Shown here: positions 1 through 7,067 of the stretch, one piece after another | How the letters are laid out: each line of letters begins with the position of its first letter | Position numbering within the stretch: the first letter of the stretch is position 1 | DNA from: Actinomycetes bacterium | Lineage (GTDB): Bacteria > Actinomycetota > Actinomycetes > Actinomycetales > Cellulomonadaceae | NCBI GenBank assembly: GCA_023388235.1 | Contig: JAEWGQ010000038.1 | Span: 1-11,769, forward strand | Reading direction: 5' to 3' | DNA: 11,769 nt | Translations under genes and position numbers: made by a program | The notes under the pieces: model-generated | What the model saw: the letters and a program-made list of their open reading frames with translations, nothing else | Database searches by the model: none | What the model was told of the DNA's origin: nothing

Positions 1-18
1 CGCCCCTGACCAGGGCGA

Positions 19-48
19 TTGACCCTCGCGGCCCGGTGCCGCTACGTT
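19..48 (+). promoter_or_regulatory. Putative sigma70-type promoter of the fructosamine operon
   Basis: A TTGACC hexamer at 19-24 and a TACGTT hexamer at 43-48 are separated by 18 bases, close to the actinobacterial TTGAC/TANNNT housekeeping pattern. Transcription would begin around 54-56, just before the operator-like palindromes at 61-89 and about 55 bases before the chosen start of the first gene. Identified by eye; no transcript data. Confidence 0.5.
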
Positions 49-60
49 GTCGCGCATCCA

Positions 61-89
61 GAGACCGGTCTCTCGCAGAGATCGGTCTC
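61..89. promoter_or_regulatory. Tandem palindromic operator candidate (LacI-type)
   Basis: GAGACCGGTCTC at 61-72 is a perfect 12-bp palindrome with a central CG. GAGATCGGTCTC at 78-89 is a near-copy whose start is 17 bp downstream. A third partial copy (GAGAGGTCTC, 99-108) overlaps the ribosome binding region. Even-length palindromes with a central CG are typical of LacI-family operators, and a LacI-family gene ends this operon. The location just downstream of the predicted transcription start suits repression. Which regulator binds is inference. Confidence 0.6.
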
Positions 90-110
90 CAACCGACAGA
101 GAGGTCTCCC

Positions 111-1124
111 ATGCTCGGCTTCGACCCGGACCGGTTCTCCGCGGTGATCGGCGGCGCCGCCCGCCTGCGCCCGCGGATCGAGGAGCTCGCGCAGCTCGTC
201 GTGGACCGCGACCCGAACGCCCTGTTCCTCATCGGCTCCGGCGGCTCGCACGCCGCGATGTGGCCGTACGCGCTGCTGATGTCGACCCGCTCGACGCTGC
301 TGACCCGCACGCCGATCGCCGCGGAGCTCGTCGTCTCCGGCGACCGGCACCTCACCGCCGACTCGGTCGTCGTGCTGGCGTCCCTGTCCGGCACCACCAA
401 GGAGACCGTCGCCGCCGCGGAGTACTGCCGCGAGCGCGGGGTCACCACCATCGGCATGACGGGCGACGCCGGCTCGCCGCTCGCGCAGGTCGTCGACCAC
501 GTCCTGGTCAACCCGGCCGACGACGAGACCGCGTCCGAGTCGTACGACATCCAGCTCACGCTGCTGATGACCGCGATCCTCGCCCGCCGCGGCGAGTTCG
601 ACGGCTACCCGCGCCTCGCCGCCGCCATGGACCGCTCCGAGGAGATCCTGCTCGCCGTCCAGCAGCAGGCCGAGCCGGTCGCGGCGGCCTTCGCCGAGCG
701 GCACCGGGAGACCGGGTACCACATGCTCGTCGGCGCCGGGAACCTCTGGGGCTTCGCCTACAACTACTCGATGTGCATCCTCGAGGAGATGCAGTGGCTG
801 CACACCACGCGTGTGCACGGCGCCGAGTTCTTCCACGGCTCGCTCGAGCTCGTCGAGAAGGACACCAGCCTGATGCTGTTCGTCGGCGAGGACGAGAGCC
901 GGCCGCTCATGGACCGCGTCCGCCGGTTCGCCGAGACCTACTCCGACGAGGTCATCGTCCTGGACTCCGCGGACTACCCGCTCGAGGGCGTCGACGCCGA
1001 CCTGCGCGGCCTGTTCGCGCCCCTGGTCATGGACTCGATCACCATCCGCATCTCCAAGCACCTGGAGCAGGTGCGCCACCACCCCCTCGACACCCGGCGC
1101 TACTACCGCGTCGTCGAGTACTGA
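111..1124 (+). CDS. frlB: SIS-domain fructosamine-6-phosphate deglycase (FrlB/FraB-like)
   Basis: Predicted cytosolic enzyme of 337 aa that splits a 6-phosphorylated Amadori compound into glucose-6-phosphate and an amine or amino acid. It has two SIS (sugar isomerase) halves. Residues 38-50 hold the first phosphosugar loop (IGSGGSHAAMW), and 90-96 hold ASLSGTT. The family signature runs 225-243, with EEMQW, then GAEFFHG. Glu226 and His242 are 16 residues apart, the same spacing as the catalytic Glu214/His230 pair reported for Salmonella FraB (from memory). The C-terminus (HPLDTRRYYRVVEY) is also typical. ATG at 111 is preferred over an upstream in-frame start at 36, because the conserved protein begins there, an AGAGAGG motif precedes it, and the upstream option would run through the operator. 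It is 12 bp before the kinase gene. The exact amino acid partner (lysine, asparagine or other) cannot be told. Confidence 0.85.
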   Translation: MLGFDPDRFSAVIGGAARLRPRIEELAQLVVDRDPNALFLIGSGGSHAAMWPYALLMSTRSTLLTRTPIAAELVVSGDRHLTADSVVVLASLSGTTKETVAAAEYCRERGVTTIGMTGDAGSPLAQVVDHVLVNPADDETASESYDIQLTLLMTAILARRGEFDGYPRLAAAMDRSEEILLAVQQQAEPVAAAFAERHRETGYHMLVGAGNLWGFAYNYSMCILEEMQWLHTTRVHGAEFFHGSLELVEKDTSLMLFVGEDESRPLMDRVRRFAETYSDEVIVLDSADYPLEGVDADLRGLFAPLVMDSITIRISKHLEQVRHHPLDTRRYYRVVEY

Positions 1125-1136
1125 GAGAAGGACCCG

Positions 1137-2018
1137 ATGTCTGCAACGACGCAGGCCACCACGCGCCCCCGCGTGGTCGGCTTCGGCGACAACGTCGTCG
1201 ACCGCTTCCTCGACCGCCGGATCCTGTACCCCGGCGGCAACAGCGTGAACTTCGCGGTGTACGCCGGCCAGCTCGGGGCGGAGGCCGCCTACCTCGGCGT
1301 CTTCGGCACCGACGAGGCCGCCGCCCACCTGCGGGAGTCCCTCACCGGGCTGGGCATCGCCCTGGACCGGTGCCAGGACAAGCCCGGCGAGACCGGGTAC
1401 TGCGACGTCACCGTCGTCGACGGCGACCGGGTGTTCGGCGACTGGAACGAGGGGGGCATCACCACCGCCGACCCGTTCCGGCTCGCGCCCGAGGACGTCG
1501 CCTACCTGGGCGGGTTCGACCTGGTGCACTCCGGCGTCTACGGCGGCGTGGCGGACCAGCTCGGCCTGCTCCGGGCGACCCCCGCGCTCGTGTTCTTCGA
1601 CTTCTCCGACGAGGACGAGTTCCGCACCCCCGCGTACCTGGACGCGGTGTGCCCGGCCGTCGACCTCGCGCTGCTGTCGTGCGAGCACCTGAGCCTGGAC
1701 GACACGATCGCCCTCGCGCAGGACGTGCGCCGGCGCGGGCCGGGGCTCGTGCTCGCCACGCGCGGCATGCACGGGTCGGTGCTGGTCGACGGCCGCGGCG
1801 TCCTGCACGGGACCGCCACGCCGGTCGAGGCGCTGGACACGATGGGCTGCGGCGACGCGTTCTCCACGGCGTTCGCCGTGCACTGCCTGCGGTCCGGGTG
1901 GCGGCGCGACGCGCTGCCGTCGGTGGACGACCTGCAGGAGGCGCTCGCGGTCGCGGCAGACTTCGCCGCGAAGCAGTGCCTGGTCGAGGGCGCGTTCGGT
2001 CACGGGAAGGAGTTCTGA
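1137..2018 (+). CDS. frlD: PfkB-family fructosamine 6-kinase (FrlD-like)
   Basis: A 293-aa ribokinase-fold (PfkB) sugar kinase, predicted to phosphorylate C6 of the sugar part of a fructosamine using ATP, giving the substrate of the preceding deglycase. The N-terminal substrate motif is at 32-39 (PGGNSVNF), followed by the glycine-rich segment GVFGTDE at 54-60. The C-terminal PfkB signature is DTMGCGDAF at 234-242, with Asp240 as the expected catalytic base and the Gly-rich stretch as anion hole. The end (EGAFGHG, 284-290) resembles FrlD proteins. ATG at 1137 has a GAGAAGGA ribosome binding site. The gene follows the deglycase by 12 bp and is 1 bp from the transporter gene, so all are probably one transcript. 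The pairing of an FrlB-like with an FrlD-like protein is what makes fructosamine the likely substrate; the kinase fold alone would not. Confidence 0.83.
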   Translation: MSATTQATTRPRVVGFGDNVVDRFLDRRILYPGGNSVNFAVYAGQLGAEAAYLGVFGTDEAAAHLRESLTGLGIALDRCQDKPGETGYCDVTVVDGDRVFGDWNEGGITTADPFRLAPEDVAYLGGFDLVHSGVYGGVADQLGLLRATPALVFFDFSDEDEFRTPAYLDAVCPAVDLALLSCEHLSLDDTIALAQDVRRRGPGLVLATRGMHGSVLVDGRGVLHGTATPVEALDTMGCGDAFSTAFAVHCLRSGWRRDALPSVDDLQEALAVAADFAAKQCLVEGAFGHGKEF

Positions 2019-2019
2019 G

Positions 2020-3549
2020 ATGAGCTCCACCCTGGCTCCCGAGGGTCCCGTGACCGGGGCCCCGCCGCAGCCGCGGGGCCCCTGGCCGGGTCTGCGGCAG
2101 CGGCTCGCCGACCGGCGGACCCTGCTCGCCTACGCCGGCCTCGCCGTCGTCCTCGTGCTGGTCCTGACCCTCGCCCCGCACGGCGACGGCGCCGAGTACG
2201 GCGCGTGGTCCCTGCTGCCCGCGGGCACGCTGTTCGTGTTCATCCTGGTGACGCAGCAGGTGGTCGAGGGCTTCATCTGGGCGTCGCTGCTCGGCGCCGT
2301 GATGCTCGCCCGCGGCGACTTCTTCGCGTTCTGGATCGACCGCCTGTTCACCGAGGTCTCGAACACCGACAACCTCTGGCTGCTGGTGCTGCTGCTGAGC
2401 ATCGGCGGGCTGATCGGCGTGTTCGAGCACCTGGGCCTGGCCGCGTCGTTCGCCGAGGCCGCCGCGCGCCTGGCCCGCGGGCCGAAGCGCTCCTCGCTCG
2501 TCACCGTGGTCGCCACCGCGCTGCTGTCGAACGACTCGTACCTGTCGACGTCCGGCGTCGGGGTGTCCATGACGCCCGTCAACAAGGGCTTCGGCCTGCC
2601 CCGGGCGTACAGCGCGATGCTCATCCGCTCGACCGCCGAGCCGACCTGCACCCTGAACCCCATCGGGTCCACCCCGGTGCTGGTCACGGGGCTGCTGGTC
2701 ACGGCCGGCGTCGTCGCCGCGGACGAGCAGGTGTCGGCGTACCTGCACATCCTGCCGTACCTGTTCTTCTCGCTGGCCGTCGTCCTCGTGGCGGTGCTCG
2801 CCGCCGCGGGCGTCCTGCCGCGGATCGGCGGCATGCGCCGCGCCGCGGCCGTCGAGGCGCAGGAGGAGGCCGCCGCGCTCGCGGAGGCCACGGAGCCCGG
2901 CACCGCCGCCGCGGACGAGCCCGCCCGCCGCCGGCCGCACTGGGCCAACATGGTCGTCTCCATCGCGGCGGTCATCGTCGGCACGCTGATCACCGGCGAC
3001 GTCCAGCAGGCGTTCCTCATCGCGCTCGTGGTCACCGGCGTGCTGCTGCTCGCGCAGCGGCTGACGACGCCGAGCGGCTACCTCGACGCCGTCATCGAGG
3101 GGATGAAGGACATCTTCTCGCTGGTGCTGCTCATGGCGATCGCCTTCGTGCTCGTCTCGTTCATCGCGGACCTCGACTTCGCCGGGTTCGTCATCCAGCA
3201 CGTGTCGGGCGTCGTGGCCCCGGCGTGGCTGCCGCTCGTGGTGTTCCTCGTGTTCGGGGTCACCGAGCTGCTCGTCACCCTCAACTGGAGCCTGTACATC
3301 CTGCTGATCCCGGTGCTCGTCGCGCTCTGCGACCAGACCGGCGCCAACCTCTGGGCCACCGTCGCCGCGCTGCTCGGCGCCGGCACCTGGGGCCTGACCG
3401 CGTCGATCTCGTCGGACGTCGGCCTGCTCACCGCGTCGTCCACGGAGGTCGGCCTGTTCCGGCACTGGATCACGAACCTGCCGTACCAGGTCATCGCCTT
3501 CGTCGTCGCGGCCCTCGGGTTCGCCGTCGTCGGGCTGGTGGGTGCGTGA
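2020..3549 (+). CDS. NhaC-type Na+/H+ antiporter family transporter, probable substrate importer
   Basis: A 509-aa polytopic membrane protein with about 11-12 hydrophobic segments. A hydrophilic, Ala/Glu-rich cytoplasmic-type loop at about 280-308 separates two membrane halves. The region around 165-225 (LLSNDSYLSTSG, then TAEPTCTLNPIGS) resembles the helix-break region of the Na_H_antiporter/NhaC family in the ion transporter superfamily. Some members of that group exchange organic anions or amino acids (for example malate/lactate antiport by MleN) rather than only Na+/H+. Placement between a kinase and an amidohydrolase gene suggests it imports the substrate of this pathway, coupled to Na+ or H+. 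Known frl/fra operons use an APC-type permease (FrlA), an ABC importer (FrlONM) or a Dcu-type carrier (FraA), so this is a different choice. Start ATG 2020 has a strong GGGAAGGAG site and lies 1 bp after the kinase stop; its stop overlaps the next start. Confidence 0.8.
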   Translation: MSSTLAPEGPVTGAPPQPRGPWPGLRQRLADRRTLLAYAGLAVVLVLVLTLAPHGDGAEYGAWSLLPAGTLFVFILVTQQVVEGFIWASLLGAVMLARGDFFAFWIDRLFTEVSNTDNLWLLVLLLSIGGLIGVFEHLGLAASFAEAAARLARGPKRSSLVTVVATALLSNDSYLSTSGVGVSMTPVNKGFGLPRAYSAMLIRSTAEPTCTLNPIGSTPVLVTGLLVTAGVVAADEQVSAYLHILPYLFFSLAVVLVAVLAAAGVLPRIGGMRRAAAVEAQEEAAALAEATEPGTAAADEPARRRPHWANMVVSIAAVIVGTLITGDVQQAFLIALVVTGVLLLAQRLTTPSGYLDAVIEGMKDIFSLVLLMAIAFVLVSFIADLDFAGFVIQHVSGVVAPAWLPLVVFLVFGVTELLVTLNWSLYILLIPVLVALCDQTGANLWATVAALLGAGTWGLTASISSDVGLLTASSTEVGLFRHWITNLPYQVIAFVVAALGFAVVGLVGA

Positions 3550-5087
3550 TGGCCGCCGACCTGATCATCCGGTCCGAGGCGGTCTTCGACGCCGCCACCG
3601 GCACCGCCGCCCCGGGGCACGTCGCCGTCGCGGGTGACCGCATCCTGGCGGCCGGACCCGGCCGCGGGGACGACCACGCCGGCCCCGGCACGCGCGTCGT
3701 GGACGCCGGGGACGGCCTCGTGGTCCCCGGCCTGCACGACAACCACACCTTCGTCACCGCGCTCATGCTCGAGCACGCGGGGACCGACGTGTCGGCGTGC
3801 CGCACCCCCGCGGACGTCGTCGGCGCGCTCCGCCAGGCGCCCGAGCCGCCCCCCGGCGGGGTCCTGCTCGCGCGCGGCGCCACCCTCGGCGAGGACGCGC
3901 ACGCCGCCCTGGCCGACGCGCTCGACCAGGCGTTCGGGGACATCCCCGTCGTCGTGCTGGGCCGGGAACGGGGGTGGCTCGTGGCCGGCCGGGCCGCCCG
4001 GCGCGCGCTCGGTGACGGGCTGGACCCGGCGTCGAACGAGGCGCTCGCCCCGCTGTACGCCGCCCTCGCCCGGGACACCGCCGTGGTGCGCCGCACCTAC
4101 ACGGACACCGCCCGGCGGATGGCGGCGCAGGGCGTGGTCTCCGTCAAGGAGATCGCGTTCGACGACTACCTCGGCATGCTGCCCGTGCTCGACGACCTGA
4201 CCCGCTCCGGCGACGTGCACCTGCGGATCAGCTTCGCGTCGCAGCCCGTGCAGGCCCCCGCCGACCTCGCGTTCGGCGACCGGGCACGGGAGCAGTACGC
4301 CACCGCGCGGCTGCGGTTCCACGGGTTCAAGCTGATGACGGACGGGTCGTTCGACGAGTTCACCGGCGACCTCGCCGGGCCCGCCGACGCGTTCACCGCC
4401 CGGCAGCACGCGGACGTCGACTACGCCACCCTGCGCGCGGAGGCCCGGCGGATCGTCGCCGCCGGGCACACCCTCGCGCTGAACGCCGACGGGGACGGCG
4501 CCGTCGCGCGCTGCCTCGACGTCGTCGAGGAGATGGCCCGGGACGGCATGGCCCTGCCGGAGCTGCTGTCCCTGTCCGACGTCTCGCTCATCACCGACGA
4601 GGACGCACGCCGCGCCGGGGCCCTCCGGGTGTTCTGCGAGGTGTACACGCAGCTGCTGCTGATCGACGGGTACACCACCGACCTGGTCCGGGACATCCTC
4701 GGGCCGGAGCGGGAGCAGCGGCTCGGCAACCACGCCCGGCTGCTCGCCGCCGGTGCGCGGCTCACCTCCGGGACCGACCTGCCGCTGTTCTTCCCGTCCC
4801 TCGGCGAGGCGATGCTCTCGGCCGCCGACCGCCGGTTCCCCGACGGCGGACCGGACGGCGGCTGGCACCCCGGGCGCGGGCTGACCCGGGCGCAGGTCGT
4901 CGACTCGTGGACCGGCACCGCCGCCGCGGCGATGGGCCTCGACGGGTGGACCGGGGCCCTGCGCCCCGGGCTGCGCGCGGACGTCGCGGTGTTCGACCGC
5001 GACCTGCTGCGGGTGCCCACCGACCGGCTCGCCGGGTCCGCGGCGGTGCTCACCGTCGCCGGCGGGACCGTGGTGCACGAGGCGTGA
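3549..5087 (+). CDS. Amidohydrolase family 3 (YtcJ-like) protein with altered metal site
   Basis: A 512-aa protein whose ATG overlaps the stop of the transporter gene (TGATG), so translation is coupled. It has the layout of amidohydrolase family 3: an N-terminal beta-sandwich (DLIIRSEAVFDAATG, then VVPGLHDNH at 58-66), a TIM-barrel core, KLMTDGS at 261-267, SGTDLP at 407-412, and a C-terminal sandwich (GLRADVAVFDRD, 474-484). Several metal-ligand positions look changed. HxH appears as H66-T-F68. The usual HaiGDrAv motif appears as N312-A-D-G-D-G-A-V. The RIEHAQ segment appears as a Leu/Ser stretch near 340-346. His66, Lys261 and Asp410 remain. The context suggests it acts on the amine part of the fructosamine or on a precursor amide, but the altered site may mean a different metal use or a non-hydrolytic role. 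Family assignment is firm; substrate is unknown. Confidence 0.75.
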   Translation: MAADLIIRSEAVFDAATGTAAPGHVAVAGDRILAAGPGRGDDHAGPGTRVVDAGDGLVVPGLHDNHTFVTALMLEHAGTDVSACRTPADVVGALRQAPEPPPGGVLLARGATLGEDAHAALADALDQAFGDIPVVVLGRERGWLVAGRAARRALGDGLDPASNEALAPLYAALARDTAVVRRTYTDTARRMAAQGVVSVKEIAFDDYLGMLPVLDDLTRSGDVHLRISFASQPVQAPADLAFGDRAREQYATARLRFHGFKLMTDGSFDEFTGDLAGPADAFTARQHADVDYATLRAEARRIVAAGHTLALNADGDGAVARCLDVVEEMARDGMALPELLSLSDVSLITDEDARRAGALRVFCEVYTQLLLIDGYTTDLVRDILGPEREQRLGNHARLLAAGARLTSGTDLPLFFPSLGEAMLSAADRRFPDGGPDGGWHPGRGLTRAQVVDSWTGTAAAAMGLDGWTGALRPGLRADVAVFDRDLLRVPTDRLAGSAAVLTVAGGTVVHEA

Positions 5088-5106
5088 GCAGGGGTGACGC
5101 GTCGGA

Positions 5107-5122
5107 TAGGCTCACCGGCGTG
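5107..5122 (+). promoter_or_regulatory. Leaderless-type promoter of the lacI-family gene
   Basis: TAGGCT at 5107-5112 is followed by 7 bases and the GTG start at 5120, so transcription would start at or next to the start codon. No good -35 is visible. An 8-bp palindrome with central CG (GACGCGTC, 5096-5103) and an inverted repeat GTGAGC/GCTCAC (5084-5089 and 5110-5115) surround the -10 box and could serve autoregulation. Both are short and unproven. Confidence 0.5.
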
Positions 5123-6208
5123 TCCGGCGCGTCACCCACCCGAGTCACGGTCACCGACGTCGCCCGAGCGGCCGGCGTGGCCCGGGCGACAGCGGCCCGG
5201 GTGCTCGGCGGCTACGGCTCCGTCCACGCCGGCCTGCAGGAGCGGGTCCGCGACGCGGCCGCCGCCCTCGGCTACCAGCCGAACACCCTCGCCCGCTCGA
5301 TGGCCACCGGCGTCACGCACACCATCGGCGTCGTCGTCGCCGACATCGGCAACCCGTTCTTCGCCGGCGTCGTCCGCGGCATCGCCGACGCCGCCCGCGC
5401 CGCCGGCTACGACACCATCGTCGTCAACACCGACGAGAGCGCCGACCGCGAGCAGGACGCCGTGCGCGTGCTGCTCGGCAAGCAGATCGACGGCCTCGTC
5501 GTCGCCTCCGCCGTCGGCGCCGCGGGCGACCCCGGCCACCTGCGCGCCGCCGTCGAGCGCGGCGTCCCCGTCGTCGCCGTCGACCGCGAGCTGCCCGGCC
5601 TCGACGTCGACGCCGTCGTGATCGACAACCACGACATCGCCGCCGAGGCCGTCCGCCACCTCACGGCCGCCGGGCACCGGCGCGTCGCCCTCGCCTGGGG
5701 CCCCGCCCTCCCGCACCGCCCCCGCTCCCTGCAGACGCTCCTCGCCGCCAGCGGCCGGGACCTGCCCACCAGCGGCGCCCGCCTGCGCGGCTGGGCCGAC
5801 GCGCTCACCGAGGCCGGACACGAGCCCGACCCCGCCCTCGTCATGACCGGCAGCCAGACCATCGAGGGCGTCCGCCGGTTCGTCACCCGCCAGGTCCAGG
5901 CCGCCGACCCCGCCACCGCCGTGTTCGCCACCGAGACCGACGCCGTGCTCGGCACCCTCGCCGCCGCCCGCGACCTCGGCCTGCGCATCCCCGAGGACCT
6001 GTCCGTCGTCGGGTTCGACGACAGCCCCTGGGCCACCGTCACCGTGCCCGCCCTCACGATGGTCGAGCAGCCCGTGCGGCAGCTCGGGCAGACCGCCGCC
6101 GGGCGGCTCGTCCAGCGCATCGAGGGCCGGGGGGCCGGGGCCGCCCGCACGCGGGCGCTGCGCGCGCGGCTCGTGGTGCGGAACTCCGTGGCGGCGCCGC
6201 GGGCCTAG
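5120..6208 (+). CDS. LacI-family transcriptional regulator
   Basis: A 362-aa one-component regulator, likely a sugar-responsive repressor of the preceding operon. The N-terminal helix-turn-helix is TVTDVARAAGVARATAARVL (about residues 10-29). It is followed by LGYQPNTLARSMATG, the second DNA-binding and hinge part; VARATAARVLGG replaces the more common VSxxTVSRVLNG. The periplasmic-binding-protein-like sensor domain starts at IGVVVADIGNPFF and contains VVAVDRELPG, the late motif LSVVGFDDSPWATVTVPALTMVEQPVRQLG and a complete C-terminus. GTG 5120 is chosen because the conserved start lies there and a TAGGCT box sits 7 bases upstream; GTG at 5084, overlapping the amidohydrolase stop, is the alternative. 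Its last 25 bases including the stop are repeated exactly at 7981-8005. The ligand is unknown; a phosphorylated fructosamine or free fructosamine is a guess from context. Confidence 0.9.
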   Translation: MSGASPTRVTVTDVARAAGVARATAARVLGGYGSVHAGLQERVRDAAAALGYQPNTLARSMATGVTHTIGVVVADIGNPFFAGVVRGIADAARAAGYDTIVVNTDESADREQDAVRVLLGKQIDGLVVASAVGAAGDPGHLRAAVERGVPVVAVDRELPGLDVDAVVIDNHDIAAEAVRHLTAAGHRRVALAWGPALPHRPRSLQTLLAASGRDLPTSGARLRGWADALTEAGHEPDPALVMTGSQTIEGVRRFVTRQVQAADPATAVFATETDAVLGTLAAARDLGLRIPEDLSVVGFDDSPWATVTVPALTMVEQPVRQLGQTAAGRLVQRIEGRGAGAARTRALRARLVVRNSVAAPRA

Positions 6209-6210
6209 CG
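6186..6210 (+). repeat. 25-nt direct repeat, left copy (3' end of lacI-family gene)
   Basis: Positions 6186-6210 are identical to 7981-8005, starting CCGTGGCGGC and ending GGGCCTAGCG. It contains the 10-bp palindrome GCGGCGCCGC and the TAG stop of the regulator gene. The flanking bases differ (T versus G before, A versus G after), which defines the exact limits. The copies are 1795 bp apart and enclose the two-gene cassette. Confidence 0.9.
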
Positions 6211-6294
6211 AGCCAGGGTCGCCCCGGTCGTGCGCGGTGCTCACCCACCGAATCGAAATCCGGCAAAACGGACATCTCTGGACGTATCGCCTGC

Positions 6295-6321
6295 TAGGGT
6301 CCGACCAGCCGATCGTGGAGG
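6295..6321 (+). promoter_or_regulatory. Putative -10 box and ribosome binding site of the YrdC-like gene
   Basis: TAGGGT at 6295-6300 fits the actinobacterial TANNNT -10, and GGAGG at 6317-6321 lies 5 bases before ATG 6327. The 118-bp leader just upstream contains a locally A-rich stretch (about 6251-6274) that stands out from the surrounding GC-rich DNA. No convincing -35 is seen. It gives the cassette its own transcription start independent of the upstream operon. Confidence 0.5.
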
Positions 6322-6326
6322 TTGCG

Positions 6327-7067
6327 ATGCACCGGGTCCCGATCTTCAAGCTGGAGTCCGTCGGCCAGGTGCTGCCGCCCGGGGACGTGCACCAGATCCG
6401 CAGGGTCCTCGATGGCGGCGGCATGTGCTTGCTTCCCTCGGATACCTGCTACGCGATAGCAGTGCAGCCGCTCAGGCGGGGGACGACGCAGCTGCTCGAC
6501 CGGGTGCTGGCGCGCGGTCATGCCAAGATCTCCCTCTCGTTCGCCAGCCAGCTGATGGTCGAGCGTTTCGTCGACCTCGGTGTGGAGGAGTACCGCATCC
6601 TCGACGCCTCCGACAGGAGCACTCCGATCACGGTGGTCGCCCCGATCTCCGAGGATCTGGACCCACAGGTTCGCCGCGCACTCCCTGCTGCCCTGTTCAC
6701 CGACGACCGGCTCGGAGTGCGGCTTCCCACGAGCTGGGTGGAACGCCAGATCTCCGCCGAGATCGACGGCCCTGTGACGTCCGCAGCGATCTACTACCCC
6801 AACGGGGACCCGGTACGCGACTTCGACGACGCTCTCGAGATCACCACGTCGGGCATGGACGCTCACGGCATCCCGTTCGGCCGCCTGGTCGCCGTCCGTC
6901 ACCCCACCATCCGCTCACAGGACGTGAGCTCGGTGGTCCGGTTCGACGGGGGCGTCGGCGAGAACCGTCGAGGGTTGCGAGTGCTGCGCGAAGCAGCGGT
7001 CGGGGCGAAGCAGCTCAGCGAGATCGCCGGCCGGATCAGCTTCCGGGACGTGGAAGAGTGGACGTGA
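6327..7067 (+). CDS. Divergent YrdC/Sua5-domain protein
   Basis: A 246-aa predicted soluble protein that reads as a complete YrdC-like domain. A helix (20-29) leads to GMCLLPSDTCYAIA at 32-45, matching the PTDTvYGl motif of Sua5/TsaC. Lys67 sits where the second conserved Lys of the K-x-R...K region is expected, VRLP is at 131-134, and GPVTSA at 148-153 matches the start of the SAN motif. The end (SSVVRF then LRVLREAAVGAKQL, 201-230) matches the STVVDl...iiRpGaisaeei tail. Housekeeping relatives make threonylcarbamoyl-AMP for tRNA t6A. This one lacks the first Lys of K-x-R and the Asn of SAN, so it may bind RNA or nucleotide without that chemistry, or use another substrate. ATG 6327 is chosen for its GGAGG site. 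The stop overlaps the next start (GTGA), and third-position A/T is commoner than in flanking genes, suggesting transfer. Family assignment is by eye. Confidence 0.7.
   Translation: MHRVPIFKLESVGQVLPPGDVHQIRRVLDGGGMCLLPSDTCYAIAVQPLRRGTTQLLDRVLARGHAKISLSFASQLMVERFVDLGVEEYRILDASDRSTPITVVAPISEDLDPQVRRALPAALFTDDRLGVRLPTSWVERQISAEIDGPVTSAAIYYPNGDPVRDFDDALEITTSGMDAHGIPFGRLVAVRHPTIRSQDVSSVVRFDGGVGENRRGLRVLREAAVGAKQLSEIAGRISFRDVEEWT

Noticed and set aside
1..17. Possible hairpin CGCCCCTG...CAGGGCG as terminator of an upstream gene
   Set aside because: The stem needs a bulge, there is no T-rich tail and the upstream gene is outside the window, so it cannot be supported.
42..2030. Long minus-strand open frame opposite the deglycase and kinase genes
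   Set aside because: Its composition is the Arg/Gly/Val-rich type produced opposite high-GC genes, with no motif or ribosome binding site; the plus-strand genes have clear family signatures.
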